A DNA stretch of 64,000 bases from Prunus persica (GCF_000346465.2 NC_034012.1:9098294-9162293); one strand, 5' to 3'. Shown: positions 1-12,292, counted from the first letter of the stretch. Notes: a model not told the origin generated them from the letters alone. Translations and numbers: made by a program.

Positions 1-433
1 TAAAAATGCATGCAATGTAACTGTGTGCAAGCAAACCCAAATGTAAGACTAAAGGTGGTATACAAAATCTGTTGAGGGATTTAAGAATGTGTTAAGGATT
101 TATGGTTCATCCATGATAACAGTTTCACATTAATATGGGGAAAGTCACCTTGGAGATATGCATTATTCTTGGCATCAGGTTGAGCATTGATCAAGACAAG
201 GATATAGAATATGAAGCACCACATAGTCTCTTTAATCGAATTCCAGGACCTGTGCAAACCCGCTACGGAGGGTGAAAACTTTACCCAAATTGGGTTGGAT
301 TATTTCAGATCCCCCACATGTGCACCCAAGGTTCAGAAGAAAAGGAGTCTAAATTGGAACCAAAAGACGCAATGACCGAAAATAATAAGCCTCAACCTAC
401 CTTGAACAATGTCGTGCAAATAGTAAATTTGCC
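1..433. other. 3' flank of the first gene, no gene seen
   Basis: This stretch follows the stop codon of the minus-strand gene at 434-2862. I see no convincing coding exon or transposon end. It probably holds that gene's 3' UTR and intergenic sequence. Confidence 0.5.
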
Positions 434-2862
434 TCATGAAGTGGTTTTACTTAGCCTCAACACCTCCTTGAGCAATCGACTAACAGAAGACTTTACTTCA
501 TCAGACACAACCAGCTGTGGAGGCGCAGCATCCAGAGCATATAAAGTGACAGTATTCATAACATCAGCCAGATCCAAATTCTTGGCGCCTCTATTCCACA
601 CATTCTGATTCACAAAGTTGCATGATTGTTTTAAGACACATTTGCTACAAACCTGAAGGTGACCAAAAACACAAAACAATAAATTTATACAATATTTAAA
701 TTTATTGAGTGAAATGAAGTCAGTGTGAGAGAGAAAAACTAATAGGACAATTGACTCACAGTATGTTCTTGAATATCAAAAAATTTACGCAATCTTTTAG
801 CACCGAAAACACTCTTTCTTGCAAGGGAAGGACAACCAACAAGGGCCACCTTTTTCAAGTCAGAGCCTGACAACCATCTGAAAAACAAAATTTCAAGAGC
901 AGATGGAGATTACTGATTAAGAGACTATCAAATTAAGAGAAATACCAACAAAAAAATGAAAAAAAATTACACATTCAAAAAATAAATCAACTTGATGAAA
1001 CCATGAAACCATGAACTCATAAACTTGAATCCACAAAACTCAAATGTAAATCTTGAAGTTTAAAGCAGGATGTCAGATTGTCTACATGGTTCCTGTACTT
1101 CTTAGGGCTGCTGGAATGGTGCATGTAGGCAAACGAAAAGATTTTTTGAAATCATCTTTTATATTCTTTCTTCCTAGGCCTCCACTGTACGATTTCTCAA
1201 CTCAATCATCAAGCAGTACCAAATTAGTCTCACTAAAGACAATCTGGTGAAGATTAGACATTGTATGTAAAGTGTAGTCCTAAATTGGTACACATAATTT
1301 GTGGTTTCTCCCAGTCAATGTGCTAGAAGATATAGCTCCATATTGATCCCAACATACTTACATCATGGAATACACTTTCATACTCATAGTACAGCCAACT
1401 GAATGCCAATCATGAACCCGTGGACTTCTAAAGAATTAGCATAGCTTCCTTGGCAAAAAAGTAGAACATTGACATAAGCCTTTTCAAACATATGCAGATC
1501 GAAACAACGAATAGCATTTCTGCCAGCTCCATGTTTCATTCATGCAAGTTTCCCCCTCAAAGGAAAAAGAAAACACAGCACCTCTGCTAGTGAAGCAGTG
1601 GCCAGCAAAATAAGTCCCAGCATTGCCCATCCAACTAATAACAGTGTATAAGTTACATATCCTTTGGAAAATTGAAAACTAAGAAGTGTAATAATGAGAA
1701 ATGATGGTAATCCCCATAAGCTCAGCTCCGTGGCTAAAAATATCCCGCTATAAATTGTGTCATTCTCTACTCTCTTTATAATTTACATATTAAAATGTTT
1801 GAAGCTTCAACCGGAAAGATTCAGAAACACAAGCCTTTCACTCATAGAGACAACTGGGACAATTGATTGCATTTGCATCATATGAGATGAATTTTACATT
1901 ACCAGAAAACGGGGAAAAGAAAACCAATTTACCAGGAATTGAAAGAACATTGGACAATAACTATAAAATGTAGACCTTCATAATCACTTCTTTTTCCTCC
2001 AACATGAAAACACAGAAGAAAATAGAGCTAAGAAATAAATCTAAAAAAGAATGGAATTAAAAACAGAATCATATAAAAATACTTACTTTGCAATCACTTG
2101 GTTGTCTTTGGCAAACCTCTCCACCGCAAACTTCACAAAACCGCGGCCATAGCTATTGTTAAAGCAACTAAAATCCAACCTACCATCATTCACAGACAAG
2201 AAATTGGCATCTTTAAAGTACCCTTCTTTGTACAAATGGCTCACAACCACTTCCATATCCTGCGACAAAGCCTTAAACACATTTGATCTCTCTCTTGTCA
2301 ACTCTTTCCACTTCCTTTCATCCCCCGCCGCCGCCTTGTTTGTGAACACTTCGTACAAGCTGACCATAGCCTTAGAATTCTTGGGTTCGATTGCACTCTT
2401 CTTCGCTTTGTTTTCGCCATTCGAATTCGATTTCAAGCTCTTTACCTCTTTCTCCAACTCCCTCAAGCCCTTCTTCAATGGGCTGTCTTCGGTTTCACCC
2501 TTAGAATTCTTAGGTTCGACTTCACTCTTCTTCGCTTTGTTTTCGCCATTCGAATTCGATTTCAAGCTCTTTACTTCTTTCTCCAACTCCCTCGAGCCCT
2601 TCTTCAATGGGCTGTCTTCGGTTTCACCTTCGCTTTCGGAGTTTTCGGGTTTTGGTGATAGTTCTACGGCCTCTTTGAAGAGAAGGTCTAAAGGCTTTCT
2701 GGGTTTGGTTTGGTTTTCAGTCTGGTGTGAGCTATAGAATCTCTGGAAGATGGAGGAGAATGAGAAAGGTTTGCGGGTTATTTGGGAAATGGAAAGAGGG
2801 TTTTGGGGTTTAAGGAGAGAGTAGGAGTGGTGGTGGGAAAGGAGGGTTCTGAAGGGAGACAT
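434..2862 (-). CDS. Putative organellar protein with VAR3/OZ-type C-X2-C-X5-C domain
   Basis: Three exons join in frame: 2862-2087, 877-760 and 652-434, with donors GTAAGT and GTGAGT and acceptors after TTTTTCAG and CCTTCAG. The product is about 370 aa. The N-terminus (SPFRTLLSHHHSYSLL, then a QRFYSS-like end) is rich in Ser, Arg and Leu and poor in acid, which suggests a mitochondrial or plastid presequence. An acidic and lysine-rich linker follows. The C-terminal ~150 residues contain GRGFVKFAVERFAKD, then VGCPSL, then VCSKCVLKQSC, and end with a MNTVTLYALD segment. From memory, this order matches the region next to the RanBP2 zinc fingers in plant VAR3/OZ organelle RNA-editing or biogenesis proteins. 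No RanBP2 finger follows here. An in-frame Met at 2934 would add 24 residues, but 2862 gives the better targeting peptide. Function is inferred only. Confidence 0.75.
2371..2628 (-). repeat. 129-bp tandem duplication inside exon 1 (43 residues twice)
   Basis: Two adjacent 129-bp units, 2628-2500 and 2499-2371, encode almost the same 43 residues. Each unit starts GETEDSPLKKG and ends EPKNSK. I see three residue differences (S/L, E/A and V/I). The length is a multiple of three, so the frame is kept. It expands the charged linker between the targeting peptide and the cysteine domain. Confidence 0.92.
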
Positions 2863-2934
2863 GGGTGATGGATTTGAAAGGTTTTTGGGGTTTAGGTCTT
2901 GGAGGGTTTCGTTGGGGCATATAACATAAAGCAA

Positions 2935-3343
2935 GGGCCTCTTGACTGCAAATTAATCCGACATACCCCTGGTTGAAGAATTAAGATTTGAAAAGTACTA
3001 AAATATACCTTTTAAAAAAATAATAATAAAAGTGCTAAAACTTATATGTCTCACTGGATAGGAAACTTATATGGGTTTGGACTTCTAGCTTGAGGAAGCC
3101 AGCCTTTTGTCTATCTCTCAATTCAATAAAGTGGATAGGAAACTTATGCAACGGAAAACAAACAACTGCGAATAGGCTCATCTTAATATCAACCAAAAAA
3201 AAAAGGGTTGCTAAATATTACAACTTTGTTGATAACATAATCCTTTTAGTCGTCCAAAAGAAATAAAAGACAACAGAATCCTTCTAAAACCCAGAATTGG
3301 ACTTTTCAACAATACAATTGTTGCAAAAGCTAGAAATTGCATC
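2935..3343. other. Intergenic sequence between first gene and F-box array
   Basis: AT-rich sequence without a coding exon. Its right part (from about 3190) resembles the 3' flanks of the other F-box copies, with the shared phrase GAATCC-TCTAAAACCCAGAATTGG, so it is probably 3' UTR of the first F-box copy. Confidence 0.5.
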
Positions 3344-5274
3344 TCAGAAAAATTCAACTCGACAAGTCCTCGAACCCCTTCGAATCAACTCAAGTTCCTC
3401 GTCTAACTCCTCTCTACTACATAGCAAATCACCAGCATAAATAGTCACCTTATTCAGAACTTTACCCTTCTCTAACAAATACTTCGCTGCTTCCATCTCA
3501 TCAGAGTCTCCCTTGAATCCCCTTATGGTGATACTCTTGAGGTGGGCGGACAAACAAACAGGCACGGTCTCTGGTGTATTCCATTCATGGTCGAAGTATT
3601 CCGCAAAGTATTCTTCATCGTCCGAGTATATAGTACACGCAACCTGACAGTAAAAGAATGAATGAAATGAGCACAGTAAAGAGCTGCATGTTAGTATCAC
3701 GCAGCACAAGGGGAAATAAATCTTACTTCATTATGTTCTAAGACAAGATACTCCAAATTAGGTGATCTCTTGAGCAGCTCTGTTAGCAATTCCCAATTGT
3801 CGCAATTATGAAGAACCAGCTTCAATTCGCTCAAATTATCAAAAGCAGGCACACTACAAGCCTTTGTGAAAGATAAAGTATTGATCAAACATAAACTCTC
3901 GCAGAAAATAAACATTGCTGGTGCACAACATACTATTTCAAATCATAAATTGCCAAACTGAAAAACAGGCTTTCAGTTACAAACTATGTCTGGTACAAAT
4001 AAAGATTAATAAGATCGATGGATAGGGTAAAAGGAAAGGAAAAATGCAAGATGCAAGGATGGTTCATCCCTGGTATAGTTTATATCATGGAAGGAAAGGT
4101 GCACAACTTTTTCTCATTTGTTTTGTAGGTAAAAGGTTTCTATATATAATTACTGTTCTATTTCTTCATTTTTCGTTCCAAACCTAAACCAAATTACTAA
4201 ATTTATTTCTTTTATCCAACTTTGAAGGGATTTAAAAGATGGGCCTGTATGCATGCCTCACCCCTCCAATTTTCCACTTTACAAACAAAGGGAATACATA
4301 CCTTTCCTTCCACTCTTCCGACCATCCCTACTTTCTTTCCTACAGTCCTCTCTACCAAATAATATGAAAGGAACAAGTCAGGAAATTCCTGCCAGAAGCG
4401 CACTTGAAAACTTAGAGAAGTCACATTGTAAACATGAATAATGTGAATAGAGATTAACAATGGCTTTGACCAGGGACTTCGGATTCTTCACAATGTAATT
4501 TGACAAACTATTCTCCATGACATCAAGTTTTTCAAGCTTTGGAGCATTTATAGAAAAACTGTTCTGAGTAGAAAAATCTTCACCACTTAAACTTATTCTT
4601 AACGTCTTCAATTCAGGCGCAGAGATGTAAACATCTGCATCATGTCTAACAACTCCATCTATAGTCAAATCTTCAAGTACAGGGCAGCAATAAAATAACT
4701 TTTCTATTGATTCATCATCAGGATAATCGCCTGTAACATGGAGGAACTTGAGACTTGGGAAACACCCTGACTTAGGAGGAACATATCTAAGACAATCTGA
4801 ATTTAGCTTCAAAACCACCAGTGTTTTGGACATGAATAAGCTTTGAGGCAACTCAAAAATCTGGAAATCGGAATAGGAGTAAACACGAAGATCAAATTCA
4901 ACAGCATTACGGTCAATAGCAGTGCGAATCCAACCATCAATACGAGAGAAATCCTCAACACCGGAACAATGAAGACGAAACTTATGAATGTCGGCTGAGC
5001 CACGAAAGGAAAGTACACGGTCGACAAACATTGAGAAAGAGTCATCCCTCTCTATCCAGGGATCGTATTCGTCGTCGAAGTCTAGATTGTGAACAGAAGC
5101 CCATATGTTCTTCCATCTTGTAGACAGAATGCTGGTTCTCACAGCAAGTTTCGTTGGAAGGAAGGAAAGTATGTGACAAAGAACTGCATCAGGTAATTCA
5201 CTGATCCTATCTGTAACTACTGCTTGCGGCTTTGGCTTCTTTGCCAGTATGAGAGGCTTTGACTGCGAACCCAT
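3344..5274 (-). pseudogene. F-box/FBD/LRR gene, copy 1; exon 1 truncated, donor lost
   Basis: The start ATG is at 5274, right after the leader-intron acceptor. Exon 1 encodes an F-box (ISELPDAVLCHILSFLPTK, about residues 20-60) and leucine-rich repeats. The reading frame stops at 4378 right after SALLAGIS. Sister copies continue about 16 codons to a GTAAGT-type donor; here about 50 bp covering those codons and the donor are missing. Exon 2 (3861-3727, 135 nt) and exon 3 (3643-3344, FBD domain ending in CRVEFF) remain open with good splice sites, so only exon 1 is damaged. An intact protein would be a substrate receptor for an SCF ubiquitin ligase. A 299-aa F-box/LRR protein without FBD could still be made, so pseudogene status is likely rather than proven. 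Confidence 0.85.
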
Positions 5275-5282
5275 TTTTGTCA

Positions 5283-5621
5283 CTGTACATTTTGATGAAA
5301 AATTATAAACAAAAAACAAAAACTCGTAATGTAGGCATGCAATTCTGTTAATTGATCTTCGCAAATATCATGAAATTCTACTTTCTAGAGAGAATTTTTT
5401 CAAGGGATCCAAACAGCCCAAAGAAGAAAATAATCAATGGAACCATTTTTGGGAAACTATATTCTACCTAGAATTAGCAATTGAAAAGAAAGATTATATT
5501 TTCTTCACAGATAAACAACGCAAAAAGGGAAAGACTTGAATCCTTTTCTATTAATCATGTCTCTGTTTTCTCGGTAACCAAACAGATGGTAACGAAGTCA
5601 AAGGGTTACGAAGAAAAGTAC
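5283..5621 (-). promoter_or_regulatory. Leader intron of F-box copy 1
   Basis: A non-coding 5' exon ends at 5622 (TTTCAG then GTACTT). The acceptor TGTACAG lies nine bases before the ATG. The same leader structure is found in copies 2 and 3, so a 5'-UTR intron is a conserved trait of the array. Confidence 0.65.
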
Positions 5622-5822
5622 CTGAAACGTTGTGAGATGGTCCAGTAGTACACTACTGGAAGCGAAGAATAAAAGCAGTGATTGGTCGTTGAGAAACCAC
5701 GGGAAAAGCTAATGAGAACAAGAGGAGCATCGAAACGACAGCGTTTTAGCAGTCTCTGCCGCAACCATGAAGTGCGAACGTTCCAGGCTTCTTTCAGAAA
5801 ACTCACCCTATTGCTCATTCTC

Positions 5823-6658
5823 TCTCTTTTTTTAATTTTTTGGTTTAATTTATTATTAATTTTTTTTTAAATTACCTTTTGGTTTCTTTGGTTGATGTGG
5901 GATCCAGACGGAGGGGCCTAGCCTCTTGGGCTTTTTTTTTGTTTTTTTGTTTTTTTTTGGTTGTTGTTGTTGTCGGAACCTGCTTTTTCTTTGAGAAATT
6001 TTTCTGGACAAAATATAAATTTGACTGTGTAAACAGAGTCTAGCTCAGTAGATTGCGGACTGTTGGTTTTAGGTTTAAAATTTACTACACCAGAGTAGTG
6101 CTACTGTATGAGAAATTACTATTCTCCTTATAGTTTAGACAGTCACTTGTATTAAAATAAATAAATTTGACTCTGCCAAAAAAACTTTTTATTTTTGAAA
6201 CTGTTTATGTTTGCAATTGCTAGCCCCAACTGAATCTTATTTTATTAATAGGAGTTTGAATTTTTGTGTTATTTTACTCGTCGGAGGATGATTTTAATTT
6301 GTAACCTCTCTCAACAAAATGGAAATAAATATATCGCTAGACCAATAGCTATTTTGTAGATTTGGTTTGTTGATTCTGCTTGTCTATACTTGGCTCCTAA
6401 TGGAAATTAACCATCTACTCCTCCATTGCAGATTAACCATCTTCAAAGAAGCTAAACAAGTGGATAAGAAATTCAGTGGAAAAAAAAAACTGCACATAGA
6501 TTCATCTTAAGATCAACAAACAAGTTTCTTGAATTTGCAACTTTCATTTCATAGCAGAATCCTTCTAAGACAGAATTGGACTTCCAAAATAAAATCGTTA
6601 CAAACGCTAAAAATTGCACTTGTATAAATTCGATTCCTTCTAAAACCCAGAATTGGAA
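5823..6658. other. Intergenic region between F-box copies 1 and 2
   Basis: AT-rich sequence with T-rich homopolymers (5825-5960), one SINE-like element (6033-6175) and the 3' flank of copy 2. In that flank the phrase TTCTAA-A-CAGAATTGGA occurs twice (about 6553 and 6638), a short local duplication. No gene seen. Confidence 0.5.
6033..6175 (+). mobile_element. SINE-like element (tRNA-derived)
   Basis: A box-A-like TCTAGCTCAGTAGATTG is followed by a weak box-B-like segment and a tail reading CCTTATAGTTTAGACAGTCA then CTTGTATT. The tail matches the copies at 56600 and, inverted, at 14348. This is the usual layout of a pol III SINE. Limits are approximate. Confidence 0.6.
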
Positions 6659-8784
6659 TTAGTAAACATAATCGTTGTCAAAGCTAGAACCTGCTTCTTC
6701 GATAAATTCTACCTGGCAAGTCCTTGAACCCCTTTGAAACATTGAAAATTCCTTGTATATCTTCTCTTTTGCAGGCAGAAAATCACCTGTATAAATAGTC
6801 ATCTTACGCAGAACTTCACCATTCTCTAACAAATACTTTGCCGCTTCCCTCTCATGCAGGTGCCCTTGGAATCCCCTTATGGAGACAGTCTTGAGGTGTG
6901 ACACCAAACATATAGGCACAAAGTCTGGGGTATTCCATTTTTCAGCATTTGAGCATCCATCCTCCGAGTATTCTTCCTTTGAGGATCCATCCTCTGAGTA
7001 TTCTTCGTCCGAGCATATACATTCTTCATCCTGACAATCATTTAAAAGAATGAATGAAATGGGAACCTTATAGATCTGCTGTTGATATCACATAACATGA
7101 GTAGAAATACATCTTACGTTTTCATGTTCTAAGAATAGATGTTCCAGATTAGGTGATCTCTTGAGCAACTCTGTTAGCAAATCCCAGTTGTAGCAATCAT
7201 GAAGAACCAGCTTCAATTCGTTCAAATTATCAAAAGCAGGGACACAACAAGCCTTCATAACAGATGAAGTATTGATCAAACATAAGTTGCCAAAATGGAA
7301 ACAGGATTTCAGTTACGAACACTATGTTTGGTACAAAGAGAAAAAAAGATCGATAAGTAAGGAAAATTTTAAAAGAAATAGAATAGAGGGCATGCAAGTG
7401 AAGTGTTTTTCCCTCGGCTAAGATTTTCTTCATTTCTCTGGTACCTAAAAGGGAATAAGATGATTCCCAAAAGGAAGATAAGAAAATAAGAGATAAAATG
7501 AGAATCTCCTCATGTAACTACAGATCAACATCTTTTCCACTTCCTATACAAACCAAAAGCAAATTACTATTTAGTTTGTTTCATTCTTTCAATATGTCCA
7601 ACTTCGAAGTGATTGAAAATATTGACCCCTATGCATTCCTCACCCCTCCAGTCTTCCTCTTTGCAAAAGGAGCACATATCCTTCCTCTCTTCCAACCATC
7701 CCTTCGTCCCATCCTATAATCTTCTCTACAAACAAAGTTTAAAAGGAACAAGTTAGGGCATACTTACTTCCCAAACATGAGCTGATAGAGAAAGATATTT
7801 AACATTGGAAATTCCAGCCAGAAGTGCATTTGCACGGTTAGAAAAGTCGGGCTGTAGATCCGCCACAGCATGGCTAAAGAGATTAAGACTGGCTTTGACC
7901 AGGGATTTTGCATTCTTGAATAAATATTTTGATAAAATATCCTGCTTGAGATCAATGTTTTCAACCTTTGGACAATTAATAAGAAAACAGTACTGATGAT
8001 CATGATCGCCAACCCATTTTCTATGAGGCAAGATCAATCTTAACGTCTTTAGTTCAGGAGCAGATATCTTGAAATTCAAAACATCATCTGAGCCAAGAAG
8101 TCCATCTATAGTCAAAAGTCCATCTATAGTCAAATCTTCAAGTACAGGACAGCAAGAAAAAATCTTTTCCATCGAATCATTAACAGGATATTCAACTCTG
8201 ACATGGAGAATCTTGAGACTTGGGAAACACCCTGACGCAGGAGGAGCATTGGTAATACAGTTTGACCTCAACTTCAAAACCACCAGTGTTTTACACATGA
8301 AAATGAATTGGGGCAACTCAAAAGCCAGGTCTTTATCTGTTGTTTCAAAACAAAGATCAAGTTCAACAACATTATGCTGGATGGCAGTTCGAATCCAACC
8401 ATCAATACCAGCGAAATCCTTACTACCACAGGAACAATGAAGACAGAATTTTTTAATATCAGCTGAACCACGAAGGCAAATCACACGATCAACAAACGTG
8501 AAGAAACCAGCAGAGGTAGACTTGTCTTTCTTTTTGTTGAAAAAATAAGACTTGGCTTCTACATATTTGAAGTCTAGGTTGGGAACAAAAGCCCATACGT
8601 TCTTCCATCTTGTAGAGAGAATGCTGGTCCTCACAGCATATTTTGTTGGAAGGAACGAAAGGATGTGACAAAGTACTTCATTTGGTAATTTACTGATCTT
8701 GTCTTCAACTCTTGCTGGAGGATTTGACTTCTTATTTGGTATCTTCCCACCCATTAGTAAGAGACCCTTTACCCTCGAACCCAT
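6659..8784 (-). CDS. F-box/FBD/LRR protein, copy 2 (intact)
   Basis: Exons 8784-7768, 7252-7118 and 7030-6659 join in frame to give 507 aa, the longest of the array. The F-box is around residues 28-70 (KISELPNEVLCHILSFLPTK, then STRWKNVW). LRR-like segments follow, with the conserved CFPSLK and CCPVLEDLTIDG motifs. Exon 2 encodes PAFDNL-ELKLVLHDC. Exon 3 starts with an acidic repeat (EEYSEDG twice) and then the FBD core VPICLVSHLKT-SIRGF-G and LRKMTIY. Such proteins act as SCF (Skp1-Cullin-F-box) receptors; the target is unknown. An 18-bp duplication in exon 1 repeats LTIDGL. The start was chosen because the leader acceptor lies 10 bases upstream and the MGS start is shared by all four copies. 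No disabling change was seen. Confidence 0.9.
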
Positions 8785-8794
8785 CTTTATGTCT

Positions 8795-9150
8795 CTGTGC
8801 ATTTAGATTAAAAAATTAATAATTAAAACTAAAAACTCCTAATTTTTATGTCTCTGTTCAGTTACTTAGAAACATTAAACTATTCATGTATGAAGAAATA
8901 TGACATTCTACTTTCTAGGGAAAAGCTTTTCGATGAAAACAGACAGACCCAAGAAAAACGATCATCAACGAAATTTTTTCTGGAAACCATATTCGATCTA
9001 GAATTAGCAACTGAAAAGAAAGATTACATTTTCTTCACAAATAAACAATGCAAAGGAAAAGATTTGGAACTTTCCATGAATCATTTCTCAGTTTCTCGGT
9101 AACCAAACAGATGGTACGGAAGAAGCCAAAGGGTTATGAAGAAAAAGTAC
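8795..9150 (-). promoter_or_regulatory. Leader intron of F-box copy 2
   Basis: The non-coding exon ends at 9151 (AACGTTTCAG then GTACTT) and the acceptor is ATGCACAG. A TATA-like CATATAAAG on the minus strand at 9347-9355 suits a promoter about 200 bp upstream of the donor. Confidence 0.6.
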
Positions 9151-9450
9151 CTGAAACGTTCTGAGATGGCCGAGTAAAGCCCTAGTGGGAGCGAATAGTA
9201 AAAGCACTGCTCGGTTGTCGAGAAACGGCGGGAAAGGCTAAGAAAATTGTAACCACAGGTACGACGCCGCTTTGACCATCTCTGTTGCGAGTTGCGACTT
9301 GCGACTACGAAATGAAAAATGTGAAACTTCTCCAGGAAAACTCGAGCTTTATATGCACCGTCTCTTTCATTTAATGCTTGCATATTAAACGTTTGGGATT
9401 CAAACCAAACCAAACCCAACTTAATTACGTTTTTAATGCTTGCATGTTAA

Positions 9451-9931
9451 GGCCCCGTTTGGTTTACGGAATGGATTTGAGGAGAAATAACTTCCCATGT
9501 CATTTCCTAAGGAATGGGAATGAAAGATTCATTTCCCACGTTTGGTAATGTCGAAAAAGTAACCGGGAGATATCACTTTGTTTCATTTCTCATGTTTGTT
9601 TTGAGTAGGAATGGAAAACAAAGTTTGTATAATTTTCCAATTATACCCATATTAAATCAAATAAAAAAAGAATGCATTTAATGATACATTGTAATTATAA
9701 ATTGTTCATAAGGACAAAATAGTCATGAAAATTGTGCATCGAATGTTGGTTCATTTTTCCAAATTTTCTCATCAGAAGGGAAAACAAAACTCAAGTTAAG
9801 AGGAAGGCTTCACTTTCCATCTTAATTTTCCACGTGCCAGGCAACCATTTCTCATGACTGGACTTACCAAACATGGGAAAACAATTGAATTCTCATTCCC
9901 AAGCCTCCTTTTCCATGAACCAAACGGGGCC
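9451..9931. mobile_element. 481-bp MITE with TAA target duplication (PIF/Harbinger-like)
   Basis: The ends are inverted: GGCCCCGTTTGGTT at the left and its complement AACCAAACGGGGCC at the right. TAA flanks both sides (9448-9450 and 9932-9934). The same genomic phrase without an insert occurs upstream at about 9373-9400 and in the next array unit at about 13330-13350, which defines the boundary. There is no coding capacity. Confidence 0.9.
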
Positions 9932-9999
9932 TAAACGTTTTGGGATAGTGAATAAAATGAATCGCATTCGATACTCTTATTATGACTAGAAAGACTTGT

Positions 10000-10300
10000 A
10001 TAAAAAATTAAACGACAATTAACTAGAAGCAGCTTAATGCTCCTACATTGCAAACCTTCAATTCCCTGTATATCTCCTTTTAAATAAGAGGAAATGCAAA
10101 ATATGGTTCAATGAAGATGAATTAACCCCGGGCCCTTCCATTGAAAGTTAAATAGAAATAAAAAGTGGATAAGAAATTTACAAAATACAAAACAAACATA
10201 GGCCAATGTATCTTAAGATCAACAAAGGTGTTTCTCTTATTTACAACTTTGATAACAGAATCCATCTAAACCCCAATACTGGTCTCACAAAATAAAACAT
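10000..10300. repeat. Shared 3' flank of F-box copies 3 and 4
   Basis: About 300 bp here (AGAAGCAGCTTAATGCTCCT and onward) recurs almost unchanged at about 13420-13706. It is the 3' UTR and flank carried along by the tandem duplication. No gene seen. Confidence 0.75.
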
Positions 10301-12282
10301 TCAGATAAATTCAACTCGACAAGCCTTTGAAGCCCTTTGAGACATTGAAAATTCTTTCGCTAAGTCATTATAAATAGTCATCTTACTCAAAACTTGACCC
10401 TCCTTTAACAAATACTTAGCCAATTTCTCCTCATGCGGGTATCCCTTGAATCCCCTTATGGTGATAGTCTTCAGGTGTGATATCAGACAAACAGGCACAG
10501 ATTCTGGTTTTCTCCATCGCTGCTTTGAGTATAAGACATGTTTCGAGTACGTTTCGTGCTCCTCGTAATCCTCATCACATCCCCGGTACTGCAAAGTATG
10601 CATGAAATGAGAATAGTAAAGAGATGCATGTTGGTACGACATAGCATGAGTGGAAGTGTATCTTACTTCTTTATGTTCCACAACAAGATACTCCAGATTA
10701 GGTGATCTCTTGAGCAACTCTGTTAGCAAATCCCAGTTATAGCAATCATAAAGAACCAGCTTCAATTCGCTCAAATTATCAAATGCAGGCAGACAACCAC
10801 CCTTCGTGAAAGAAAAAATACTGATCAAACATAAACTCATGCATGAATGAAACATTTACTTATGCATGGCATAACATTCCAAATCATATATTGTCAAATT
10901 GGAACACAGGCAGTACAAACACTACTTTCGGTACATAGAAAACATACATGCATCCTACATAAAGTAAAGGGAATGGAAAAGGTGGCATGCTAGGGATGTG
11001 GTTTTCCCTCTGCAGTTTAGAATATCATGAAAGGAAATGTCGACAAACTTTTCGTAAGTTGTTTTGTATGTGATTTTATTTCTTTAATAATTCCTTCCTA
11101 ACCCAAAACCGAATTACCATTTATTTCTTTAATCTGTCCAACTTAGAGGGATTCGAAAATGGGCTTGCATGCATGCCTCAACCCTCCAGTCTTCCTACAG
11201 ATGAAGGGATCACATATCTCTCTTTCTTCTCTTTCAAGCTACCCTGCTCTCTTTCCCATACTCCTCTCTACTAAACATTGAGTAAAAGGAGTGAGTCAGG
11301 ACATACGTACCTCCAAAAAACGAGCTGAAAGAGACAGGTACTTAACATTCGAAAATCCGGCCAGAAGCGCAGTTGCACAGGCATGCTGGTCATGCTCAAA
11401 ATGGTACCAGATATCGACATTTGCTTTGACCAAGGATTTCACATTCTCGAATAAATAATTTGACAAAATATCCTGCTTGATATCAAGGCTTTCAAGCTTT
11501 GGGCAATTTACAAAAAAAGTGTGCTTAATATCTACATTATAAACACAGTCCAGTTTCAATTCCAGTCTCAACCTCCTTAGTTCAGGCACAGAGATGTTGA
11601 AATTCAAAACATCATCTAATCCAAGCATTCCATTTATAGTCAAACATTCAAGAACAGGGCAGCAAGAAAAAATCTTTTCCATTGAGTCATTATCAGGATA
11701 CTCAACACTGACATGTAGGAACTTGAGACTTGGAAAACACCCTGATGTAGGAGGAGTGTATGTAATACAATTTGAATTCACCTTCAAAACCACCAGTGTT
11801 TTGCACATGAAAACGCATTGAGGCAACTCCAAAGGCTGGTCAATATCTTCATCAAGTCCTATTTTAACATTAAGATCAAGTTCAACAACATTATGCCTAA
11901 TGACAGTTCGAATCCAACCATCAATGCGAGAGAAATCCTCTTTGCGGCAGTCACAATGAAGACGACATTTTTTAATATCTAAAGGGTCACGGCAGGAAAG
12001 TACACGATCAACAAAAGTGAAAAAGCCAGCATAGGACTCAGAATCATATTCATCTGCCAACAAAACAGAGTCATCTCTATATTCGAAGTCTAGATTTGGA
12101 ACAGAAGCCCATATTCTCTTCCATCTTGTAGACAGAATGCTGGTCCTCACAGCATATTCTGTTGGAATGAAGGAAAGCATGTGACAAAGAATTGAATCTG
12201 GTAACTCACTAATCTTATCTTTAACAATTTCTTCACGCTTTGACTTCTTTTTTAGTCTGAGAGGCTTTGATTTCGAACCCAT
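10301..12282 (-). CDS. F-box/FBD/LRR protein, copy 3 (intact)
   Basis: Exons 12282-11311, 10801-10667 and 10588-10301 join in frame to 464 aa. The first exon carries the F-box (KISELPDSILCHMLSFIPTE, STRWKRIW) and LRRs. Its donor is GTACGT. Exon 2 is 135 nt like its sisters. Exon 3 encodes VPVCLISHLKTITIRGFKG, the FBD core, and ends CRVEFI. The reading frame stays open through intron 2, so an intron-retaining transcript would still encode protein. It is expected to act as an SCF ligase receptor in cytosol or nucleus; no target can be read from sequence. It is closest to copy 4, sharing GGCLPAFDNLSELKLVL at the exon 2 start. Confidence 0.9.
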
Positions 12283-12292
12283 GTTTATGTCC

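Noticed and set aside
2156..2737. 193-codon open frame on the plus strand
   Set aside because: It lies antisense to the well-supported exon 1 of the organellar gene and mirrors its internal repeat; no independent signal.
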